Of a stretch of DNA of 24,267 nucleotides, positions 14,297 to 20,583 are shown in pieces. The notes under the pieces were generated by a model. It worked only from the letters and a program-made list of their open reading frames with translations. It made no database searches and was not told the DNA's origin. A program made the position numbers and the translations under genes. Source of the DNA: a virus. The stretch lies in IMG/VR virus record IMGVR_UViG_3300017989_000431, positions 1 to 24,267 of that record. One strand, given 5' to 3'. The stretch's first letter is position 1; each line of letters begins with the position of its first letter.

Positions 14297-14315
14297 TCGC
14301 CCGATGGTCGGGCGA
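14297..14315 (+). promoter_or_regulatory. leader hairpin before the ATPase gene
   Basis: TCGCCCGA (14297-14304), TGG, TCGGGCGA (14308-14315) form a perfect 8-bp stem with a 3-nt loop, directly upstream of the Shine-Dalgarno region. No T tract follows. It may affect mRNA stability or translation. A similar short GC hairpin is present in the opposite leader. Confidence 0.5.
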
Positions 14316-14334
14316 GGGAAGGAAAGGCCAGACC

Positions 14335-15747
14335 GTGAACGTCATCGAATTGAGGATTTCCAACATCGGCGGCGTCGAGGCTTTCGAGCTTCGACCGGAC
14401 GGATCGCACGTCGTGATCGGAGGAAAAAACGGCGCGGGGAAATCAACCGTTCTCCGAGCCATCGCCGGGGCCCTCGGCGGGGCTCGAGAGCGCGGAGCGA
14501 TGCCACTGCGCGAGGGCGCGACAGACGGCGAGGTGGTGCTTGATCTCGGCGATCTCGTCGTCCGGTGGCGCACGAACGATCGGGGGAATGACTCATTGGT
14601 TGTCGAGAATCACGAGGGCGCCCGGTACAAGTCGCCGCAAGCGATGCTTTCGCGCCTCTTCGGCGCCCGCACGTTCGACCCGCTCGCGTTCGTTTCGATG
14701 TCGCCGAAGGCTCAGGCGTCGACGCTAGCCGACCTCGTCGGCGTCGACCTCGAGCACCTCGACGCCGAACGGGGCGCCGCCTTCGCGCAGCGACGCGACG
14801 CAAAACGCGACGCGAAAGAACTCGAGGCGCAAGCGGCCGGGTTCGACGTCCCCGACGGAACCCCCGACGAACCCATCAACATCGCCGACCTTGTCGCGCG
14901 CCTCCAAGACGCAGAGCGACGGAACACCGATCTCGAGCGCGGGCGGCGCGACCTCGAACTCGCCTCCGTCGAATTCGAGCGATTCGTCGCCGCCCGAGAC
15001 AACATCGAACGATCATGGTCTAGTCGGTGCGAAGACGCCCGGGACGAAGACCGCGCCGACGAGCGGCGCATCCTCGCCCAAATCGAGGAGTTGCAGGAAC
15101 GGTTGACACTTGCGCGCACGCTGCCTCGCTACCGCCGCGCCGAACAAGCCCGAGATCGCGATCTCGATGCCGCCGATGCTCGCACGAACGCCGCCCTTGC
15201 GGAGCGCGAGCGGCTCGCAGAGGCACTCGAGGGCCGTCGCGAAATTGATCTTGCTCCGTTCGAACAGACTCTCGCGGAGGCCGAAGACACGAACCGCGCC
15301 GTGGAGGCCCGACGAGCCCGCGAGCGCGTCGAGGCCCGCGCCGCCGAGAAACGCGCGAAGACCGACGCGTTGAGCGCGAGGATCGCTGAAATCGACGAAC
15401 AGACGCGCGCCGCCATTGCGGCGGCCGATCTCCCCGTCGAGGGCCTCTCGCTTGAAGATGGGGTCGTGACGTGGCAGGGGCGCCCGTTGTCGGTCCTGTC
15501 GTCGTCGGAACAGCTCCGCGTTTCGGTTGCACTCGGGATCGCGGCGCACCCCGAGATCGCCGTGATGTTGATCGACCGCTGGGGAGACCTCGACGACGAC
15601 CGCCGCGCCATGGTGCGCGAGATGGCGACCGCCGCCGGGGTACAGGTTTGGTCAACGGTCGTCGGGGAACGGGACGAAGACATCACAGTGACGATCCGAG
15701 AGGGGCGAATCGCCGCTGGCGTCGACGCCGGCGCCGATCGGGTATGA
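14335..15747 (+). CDS. RecF/SMC-like ATPase (Rad50-type without zinc hook)
   Basis: A 470-aa protein. It begins with the SMC/RecF-type N-terminus 'MNVIELRISNIGGVEAFELR'. Walker A is G30-KNGAGKST. A coiled-coil region rich in Arg/Glu/Ala spans about 130-360 with no CxxC hook. Near the C-terminus are an ABC signature-like 'LSSSEQLRVSVAL' and a Walker B 'AVMLIDRWGDLDDD'. The catalytic Glu expected after the Walker B Asp is replaced by Arg. Such proteins act at DNA ends or replication forks in recombination; no SbcD-type nuclease partner is in the window, but the RecB-type nuclease is divergently expressed next door. The start is GTG at 14335, with GGAAGGAAAGG upstream. Confidence 0.8.
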   Translation: MNVIELRISNIGGVEAFELRPDGSHVVIGGKNGAGKSTVLRAIAGALGGARERGAMPLREGATDGEVVLDLGDLVVRWRTNDRGNDSLVVENHEGARYKSPQAMLSRLFGARTFDPLAFVSMSPKAQASTLADLVGVDLEHLDAERGAAFAQRRDAKRDAKELEAQAAGFDVPDGTPDEPINIADLVARLQDAERRNTDLERGRRDLELASVEFERFVAARDNIERSWSSRCEDARDEDRADERRILAQIEELQERLTLARTLPRYRRAEQARDRDLDAADARTNAALAERERLAEALEGRREIDLAPFEQTLAEAEDTNRAVEARRARERVEARAAEKRAKTDALSARIAEIDEQTRAAIAAADLPVEGLSLEDGVVTWQGRPLSVLSSSEQLRVSVALGIAAHPEIAVMLIDRWGDLDDDRRAMVREMATAAGVQVWSTVVGERDEDITVTIREGRIAAGVDAGADRV

Positions 15748-15766
15748 CAGGGGCCGGAGGTTCGAC

Positions 15767-16372
15767 ATGAACAAACACGAACGACAGGACATGATCGAAG
15801 ACGCGCGCGAATGGTCTCCGCTCCTCGTCGCCGTCGGAGTGCTCGCCGCTTGCGCTGTGCTCCTCGCCGAATGCACCGAGTCTTTCGCCCACAATGGCCG
15901 TGAGCGCGTCGAAGACGTCGCCGATGGAGTCAGGGCGCTTCAGCCTGCCGCGAGCCATGAGCGCGCCGTGAGGCTTGCCAGGCTTTTCGTTGAATCGGGG
16001 GCAACCCATGGGCACGCCCCGCGGCTTCTCGTCGCACTGGCCATGCGCGAATCTTCGCTCTCGCCGCTTGTCGAAAGCCGACAGGTTCGAGGCGCCCTCG
16101 GGGAAATCGGGCTCCTTCAATCGCACGGGGTCGCGCTCCGATACCGCCCCGACGGGTGCTCGTCTGACCTCGAATCGGCGTGGTGCCAGGTCGAGACGGG
16201 GGCGAGGTTTTTGGCCGTCGTGCGGCGAACGTGCGGCGGTTCGTGGTGGCGATGGGTCGCGAGCTACGGCGCGAGCCGTTGCCTTACCGAGGCGGAAGCG
16301 CGCCGGGACGTGGCGACGAGGCGAGCGCGCCGATACTACGTGGCGATCGGCGGGGAAGGATGGGAGCCGTGA
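15767..16372 (+). CDS. membrane-anchored lytic transglycosylase (SLT type), probable endolysin
   Basis: A 201-aa protein. An N-terminal hydrophobic segment at about residues 17-35 follows a charged start and is rich in Ala, Val and Leu. The SLT fold is marked by the catalytic Glu95 in 'LAMRESSLSP', 'GEIGLLQ' at 112-118, 'VASYGAS' at 164-170 and a C-terminal 'RRYYVAI'. It cleaves the glycan strands of peptidoglycan. The single N-terminal segment could be a membrane anchor or a signal-arrest-release signal. The Cys36 context (LAEC) is a poor lipobox. No holin gene is adjacent. GGAGG lies 7 nt upstream. It overlaps the next gene by GTGA, placing lysis inside the recombination/modification operon. 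Confidence 0.8.
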   Translation: MNKHERQDMIEDAREWSPLLVAVGVLAACAVLLAECTESFAHNGRERVEDVADGVRALQPAASHERAVRLARLFVESGATHGHAPRLLVALAMRESSLSPLVESRQVRGALGEIGLLQSHGVALRYRPDGCSSDLESAWCQVETGARFLAVVRRTCGGSWWRWVASYGASRCLTEAEARRDVATRRARRYYVAIGGEGWEP

Positions 16373-16623
16373 ACGTGAATTCGAAAGCACGACCGCAAAC
16401 CGGGATCGGTTCAACGCGGGCACGGATCATTCGAACGCTACGTGAGGCTGGGCCGTGGGGAACGACGTGCGCGGTTGTTGCGAAAGCCGTGAGACGTACC
16501 CCGCAAGCCGTCTTGCGAATCCTGCGAAGCATGGAAGCGACGGGGCAGGTTCGAATCGTGGGCGAACCCCTACGGAAACGAGGGCGGGGGCGTCCCGCAA
16601 CACGTTGGGCGGTGACGCGATGA
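16369..16623 (+). CDS. winged helix-turn-helix regulator
   Basis: An 84-aa basic protein. Helices at about 17-28 ('STRARIIRTLREAGPWG') and 32-57 ('TCAVVAKAVRRTPQAVLRIL', 'RSMEATGQV') form the helix-turn-helix, with 'RIVGEPLRKRGRGRPATRWA' as a wing hairpin. The layout resembles small MarR/ArsR-type or replication-regulator domains. The GTG at 16369 is preferred: it overlaps the previous stop as GTGA and has GGAAGGA 9 nt upstream. An ATG at 16360 would sit on that ribosome site. It may bind the symmetric operator at 14241-14296, but this is a guess from operon membership. It overlaps the next gene by ATGA. Confidence 0.72.
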   Translation: MNVNSKARPQTGIGSTRARIIRTLREAGPWGTTCAVVAKAVRRTPQAVLRILRSMEATGQVRIVGEPLRKRGRGRPATRWAVTR

Positions 16624-17027
16624 CACCGCAGACCCTCCCGAAATACTCGGAGCCCCTCCGCGAAATCGTGAATGTTTTGCCGCGTAATTGGAAAAAGAAA
16701 GGGCGTGGCTCGCGGGTCGTTCTGGAATGCGGACACGAGATCGAAATTTCATCGAGTCGGCTACCTCGCAGAACTCGGTGTTATCTCTGCGGTCGGGAGG
16801 CCCTCGCCGCCGCCCGTGCCGCCTTGACTTGCGAGCACGGCGTGTTCCCAAAGGAGCGCTGTATCGAATGCCAGTGCGCCCGCCTCCGCGCCGAACTCTA
16901 CGACCTCGCCGAGCGGGCGACGGAGTTGGAAGCGTGGTGCGAACGACTCGGCAAGGATATGAAACCACTATACTTTGTGTTCGGGCTCCCCTGGGAATAC
17001 CCCTGGACCGACGAGGCCGAGCAATGA
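16620..17027 (+). CDS. double zinc-ribbon-like protein, function unknown
   Basis: A 135-aa protein with two copies of the same metal-ligand layout: C37-x-H39...C54-x2-C57 and C71-x-H73...C81-x2-C84 (with C86 adjacent). A short coiled coil (about 87-110) and a Trp/Pro-rich C-terminus ('LPWEYPWTDEAEQ') follow. It probably binds zinc and, through the basic N-terminal half ('PRNWKKKGRGSR'), nucleic acid. It is coupled by ATGA to both the regulator before it and the methyltransferase after it. No family was recognised. The start at 16620 is supported by this coupling; an open frame extends upstream but would overlap the regulator. Confidence 0.68.
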   Translation: MTPQTLPKYSEPLREIVNVLPRNWKKKGRGSRVVLECGHEIEISSSRLPRRTRCYLCGREALAAARAALTCEHGVFPKERCIECQCARLRAELYDLAERATELEAWCERLGKDMKPLYFVFGLPWEYPWTDEAEQ

Positions 17028-17848
17028 CCGCCCGCGTGGAAACCGGGCCGAGCTGGGAGATGCGCGAAGGACGCTGGCAAGACGTGCTCGCCGACGTCGA
17101 GGCCGACGCGTTGATTTCAGATCCGCCGTATTCGCCGAGACAATCCGACGGGTTCCGATCGGGAAAAGACTACGTTAGGAAAAACGGGGCGCGAAGTGCC
17201 GGCGCATTGGGCCACAGCGGAACGATTACCGCGTTTCAAGGTATGCCCTATGCCCCGATGTCGCAAGATTTCGCCGACGAAATGGCCGAGCGTTTTCGAG
17301 ACGTGGCGTGGACGGTCGTTTTCAGCGATCACATATCGTTTCGGTGGTGGGAATCGGCATTCGACGGCGTCGGGCGGTACGTATTCGCTCCTGTCGTCTG
17401 GCTCCGCGGAAACGCGCCGCGGTTTCAAGGTGACGGCCCGTGTTCCGCGGCGGAATACATATGCGTTTCCCGTCCTCGCCGCAAAACATCGTGCGGGAGC
17501 TTGCCGGGGTTTTATGCTGTCACTCCGTTGAAGGGCGAAGCGATGTCACAACGCATCGTCACGGGGCAAAAGCCCGTCCCCCTTATGCGCGCCCTCATCC
17601 GGGACTACACCCGTCCCGGCGACCTCGTCGTCGACCCTTGCGCGGGTTCCGGTACTACCCTTCTCGCCGCCGCCATCGAGGGCCGCCGAGCCATCGGCGC
17701 CGAGATGGACCCGCACACCTTCGACCTCGCCGTCGCCCGCCTCCGCAAGGGTTACACGCCGTCAATGTTTTCTGGACTCGAAAAGCGGTCGACCGAGCAA
17801 TCCGACCTCTTCGATCACGACGAGGCCGCGATCTCGTCTTCTGACTGA
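17024..17848 (+). CDS. DNA adenine-N6 or cytosine-N4 methyltransferase (beta-class order)
   Basis: A 274-aa protein. The catalytic motif IV D33-P-P-Y comes first, then a variable region (about 40-180) that should hold the target-recognition part. Motif X ('GQKPVPLMRALI') and the AdoMet-binding motif I ('VVDPCAGSGTT', about 203-213, then 'GAEMD') follow. This order (IV first, I last) is that of beta-class amino-methyltransferases. It methylates DNA, likely to protect the phage from restriction, as no restriction endonuclease gene is adjacent. The start at 17024 overlaps the upstream stop as ATGA. The 3' end overlaps the convergent MuF gene by 34 bp. Confidence 0.88.
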   Translation: MTARVETGPSWEMREGRWQDVLADVEADALISDPPYSPRQSDGFRSGKDYVRKNGARSAGALGHSGTITAFQGMPYAPMSQDFADEMAERFRDVAWTVVFSDHISFRWWESAFDGVGRYVFAPVVWLRGNAPRFQGDGPCSAAEYICVSRPRRKTSCGSLPGFYAVTPLKGEAMSQRIVTGQKPVPLMRALIRDYTRPGDLVVDPCAGSGTTLLAAAIEGRRAIGAEMDPHTFDLAVARLRKGYTPSMFSGLEKRSTEQSDLFDHDEAAISSSD

Positions 17849-18885
17849 CGAAGGGCCCGCCGGCGTTCCGCTTGCGCGCGGCTCCGCGCCTGGTTTCGCG
17901 CCGTGATTCGCTCGATTTCCGCGTCGGAAAGCGGCCGAGACCGCCGCGTTGACGGCCAGCGATCCCGCCACGGGATCAACGTCTCGCGGTCATTGGGACG
18001 CGACGGGGGCCGGAGATAGTGCCTTCCCGCGCCGTCGACAAACTCCTCGCCCTCGGCTCTCACTTGTCCGTGGACACCGAGCGAGTCGGCCGCCGTTCGG
18101 TTGTCGATAACGGCCATGATCTTTCTCTTCAAATCCGGGAACGCCTGTCGATTGTGTCGAATCAACGCATCGCTCGCGGCGTTCTGGGCCTCGGCGACTT
18201 CGGTTCTGACAATCCGCCATGCCCACGGCCGTTTCCGAACGAAGAGCCCTTCCGGGATGGATTCCACGGCCGTTCGCACCACGACGCCGGGAGCGACTTC
18301 GACCGCCCGGATCGACACCATCCCTTGGGGGCCCTTCATGGCGACGAGCTGTTCAACCATTTCGAACTGCGACGCCCCGCGCGCGAGACCATCGACGAGC
18401 ACCCGTTCGATCTCGGCCGTCATGGCGGCGCCGTATCGGTCGGCCGATGTCGCGTGCCTCGAAATGAGCGATCCGCGGAGTTGCACCTGTTCGACGGCGT
18501 CAAGCCGAAGCGGGCGAGCAACCCCGCGAAAAAACCGCTCGAGTTCGGAAAAAAGCCGGCTCGTTCGCCGGATCGACGTCTCCGCGGCCGAAAGCGCAGC
18601 CTCCGTCGTCATGCCCTCGAGTCGGTCTCGCACGAACTCGACAGCGATCCGGGCCTGCTCGCGGTAGGAAATCAGCGAAGCCTCGCTGAACCTCATGTCG
18701 CCGCCGCCGTTCTCGGCAACCCACGTCCGCAGACGGAGCCCGAGGTCGACGTCAGCCCGGGTCAGAATGGCGAGCAACTCGCGCGCTCGAGCCCGACCCG
18801 CGGCGTCGGAAAGAGTGACAAGCGACGCCGTGCGAGCCATGAACACGCGGAGCGCGGCGTCGGCGTTTCCCAGCGTCGTCGCCAC
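17815..18885 (-). CDS. MuF-like head morphogenesis protein
   Basis: A 356-aa protein directly after the portal gene (9-nt gap), where MuF/SPP1 gp7-like minor head proteins sit. The N-terminal half is helical. The MuF-type domain is at about 225-310: 'RIVRTEVAEAQNAASDALIR', then 'VIDNRTAADSLGVHGQVRAE' and 'LRPPSRPNDRETLIPW'. In typical members this last part carries Cys/His pairs (Cys around the 'DNRT' stretch and a His/Cys-Arg-Cys near the end); here they are replaced, so a metal site seems lost. The C-terminus is a charged helix. GTG start at 18885, with AGGCGGG upstream. The protein binds the portal and may enter the cell with DNA. Confidence 0.78.
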   Translation of the reverse strand: MATTLGNADAALRVFMARTASLVTLSDAAGRARARELLAILTRADVDLGLRLRTWVAENGGGDMRFSEASLISYREQARIAVEFVRDRLEGMTTEAALSAAETSIRRTSRLFSELERFFRGVARPLRLDAVEQVQLRGSLISRHATSADRYGAAMTAEIERVLVDGLARGASQFEMVEQLVAMKGPQGMVSIRAVEVAPGVVVRTAVESIPEGLFVRKRPWAWRIVRTEVAEAQNAASDALIRHNRQAFPDLKRKIMAVIDNRTAADSLGVHGQVRAEGEEFVDGAGRHYLRPPSRPNDRETLIPWRDRWPSTRRSRPLSDAEIERITARNQARSRAQAERRRALRQSEDEIAASS

Positions 18886-18894
18886 TGCGCCCGC

Positions 18895-20550
18895 CTATTT
18901 GTCGTCGGCGTCGGAGTTGTCGTCGGGGGTCGGTGGCAGGTTCGCCGAGAGGTCGACGACCGGGGCCCCCACATCAAGCGCGCGTCGCGTTCGGATCATG
19001 CCGGATTCGGCGTCCTCCTCGATCATCTCGAGTTCGCGGTCGACGTCGACCACGTCGAACAGCGTCGCCAGCGATTCCACGGCCGTTCGCTGAGAGAGCA
19101 CGGGACGCCCGCCGGTCGCGCCCTTCGCCGTCTCCGTCGCCTCTTTCCGATCCTGCCAGGTCGCCGGGAAATATGGCGGCCACCGGAGCGAAACGGTTTC
19201 GGCGGCGCCCGGAGTCCGTTCGACGTAGTCGACCCCGCCGTCTTTGCGCGGCTCCGCGCGCATGGCGAGCGTGACGACGCCCCACGACCCTTCGCCCTCG
19301 CCCGACGGTTCCGCGGCGCCACGGGGCAATCTGCGAGCCGCGGAGAGCATGTTTTGCAGCACGTTCACGATCGCGGCGCCGTATTGTTCCCGCAATGTGT
19401 CGCATTTTGCGAGCATCGACGCGTAACGCATTCGCATTGACGCCGCCGACACCGTGCCGCCCGAAATCTTCTCGGGATCAAGGAGCACGACGTCGGCCTT
19501 ATCGAGTTCGGTCTGTCGCATGACGTGGAGCAGTTCAAGCGCCGACGTCAACGCGGAGCCGCGTAACTCGAGGTAACTTGCGCCGTTCCGAGCATAGATC
19601 GCGAACGAGGAACCGCGCCTTACGACCCCGTCGTTTTCGCGGGGGTCGTCGTGAATCACCAGCGTTGGGTCGACATTTGCGACCGTCCCGCGTTGCGTCG
19701 CGCTCAATAGCACGTCGAGCGCGTCGAACCCTTCTTCCTGCCCCTCGTAATCGGAGACGCCGTCGGCACTCGACGAGTCAGGGATGTTTTGAATCCAGTA
19801 CACGGGGCACGATCCGAGGTCGTGCCTTACGACCTTCGCCGGGAGCATCGACCACGACCGTTGATTTGCCGCGTCTTCGGGGACGGCTGACCAGACGGCG
19901 TCGATTCGATCATCCCAGTATCGGACATAGAAAAATCGTTTCTGCCGGGGCTTGCCCTCGACGTCCCAAACCCGGCGCATGTAGGGATAGACTTTCAGCA
20001 CCTTCCCGGGGCGCCGCGCTTCGTAGTCTTGCCATTCGAGCACCTCGACGAACGCCGAGCGATGCACCTCGACCACGGGGCGCCCCGCCACGAACCCCCA
20101 TGAGAGCACCGACGTCCCTGTCGAGCCCCCGATGTCGCGCGCCTCGATCAATCGGATCGCGAGCTTCGATTCGACCGCGAGTTGTCGCGCGAAATCCTCC
20201 GCGTCGGCGTCGCCCTCGACGCGGATCAACGGGAATTTGTCATGGCCAAAAAGCATCGCCGTTAGGCGTTTCGTGATCACCTTTCCGAGATCCATTCGGG
20301 ACGTCGGCCGGCGCCGTTTCATCGGTACGTAATCGGAACTGGGCACGTCGACGGCGTCGGAAAATCGAATCAGATACCCGTCGAAATCGAATTGCTTGTG
20401 GTCGTGCTGAGTGCAACGAAGATAGCTCTCTCGCCGGAGCAAATCGCGTTGCCGATCGGAGTCGATGAGGTCGACGAGTCGAGCGCGTCGAAGAGGCACG
20501 GCCGAAGAGAGCGCGTCGGCCTCGGCTTGTTTCGGGAGAATTGCCGCCAT
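18895..20550 (-). CDS. portal protein
   Basis: A 551-aa protein downstream of the terminase gene and before a MuF gene, the standard place for the portal. It shows a helical start, a wing region ('TGTSVLSWGFVAGRPVVEVH' with 'FYVRYWDDRIDAVW'), a central helical region ('YEGQEEGFDALDVLLSATQR'), and the helix 'SAASMRMRYASMLAKCDTLR' with 'QYGAAIVNVLQNMLSAARRL' as in the stem/crown of portals. The C-terminus is acidic and disordered. Twelve copies form the DNA channel and the dock for terminase. No ribosome site precedes the ATG: TGGTATCCT lies 6 nt upstream. Confidence 0.82.
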   Translation of the reverse strand: MAAILPKQAEADALSSAVPLRRARLVDLIDSDRQRDLLRRESYLRCTQHDHKQFDFDGYLIRFSDAVDVPSSDYVPMKRRRPTSRMDLGKVITKRLTAMLFGHDKFPLIRVEGDADAEDFARQLAVESKLAIRLIEARDIGGSTGTSVLSWGFVAGRPVVEVHRSAFVEVLEWQDYEARRPGKVLKVYPYMRRVWDVEGKPRQKRFFYVRYWDDRIDAVWSAVPEDAANQRSWSMLPAKVVRHDLGSCPVYWIQNIPDSSSADGVSDYEGQEEGFDALDVLLSATQRGTVANVDPTLVIHDDPRENDGVVRRGSSFAIYARNGASYLELRGSALTSALELLHVMRQTELDKADVVLLDPEKISGGTVSAASMRMRYASMLAKCDTLREQYGAAIVNVLQNMLSAARRLPRGAAEPSGEGEGSWGVVTLAMRAEPRKDGGVDYVERTPGAAETVSLRWPPYFPATWQDRKEATETAKGATGGRPVLSQRTAVESLATLFDVVDVDRELEMIEEDAESGMIRTRRALDVGAPVVDLSANLPPTPDDNSDADDK

Positions 20551-20556
20551 GGCGGC

Positions 20557-20565
20557 AGGATACCA
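20557..20565 (-). promoter_or_regulatory. extended -10 box (TGGTATCCT) 6 nt before the portal start
   Basis: The minus strand reads TGGTATCCT, then GCCGCC, then ATG at 20550. The upstream gene stops at 20584, so the box lies in the 33-nt gap. No Shine-Dalgarno is present. This would give a leaderless portal/MuF transcript independent of terminase. Confidence 0.6.
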
Positions 20566-20583
20566 CGCGGAGAGCGCGGAGGA

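Noticed and set aside
13344-14573. Nuclease start at 14573
   Set aside because: The extension crosses the divergent promoter and the first part of the ATPase gene. The family N-terminus ('LSPSQVGMYAKCGEQY') begins just after 14204, which has a ribosome site.
15815-15876. Lipoprotein signal in the transglycosylase
   Set aside because: The Cys after the hydrophobic segment is preceded by Glu (LAEC), which does not fit the lipobox; an anchor or arrest signal is more likely.
16180-16368. Upstream extension of the winged-helix gene to 16180
   Set aside because: It would overlap most of the 3' end of the transglycosylase. GTG at 16369 has a ribosome site and a GTGA coupling.
16688-17023. Upstream extension of the methyltransferase frame to 16688
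   Set aside because: It overlaps the zinc-ribbon gene. The domain and ATGA-coupled start begin at 17024.
18019-19440. Plus-strand open frame of 473 codons
   Set aside because: Antisense to MuF and portal genes; low-complexity Arg-rich translation.
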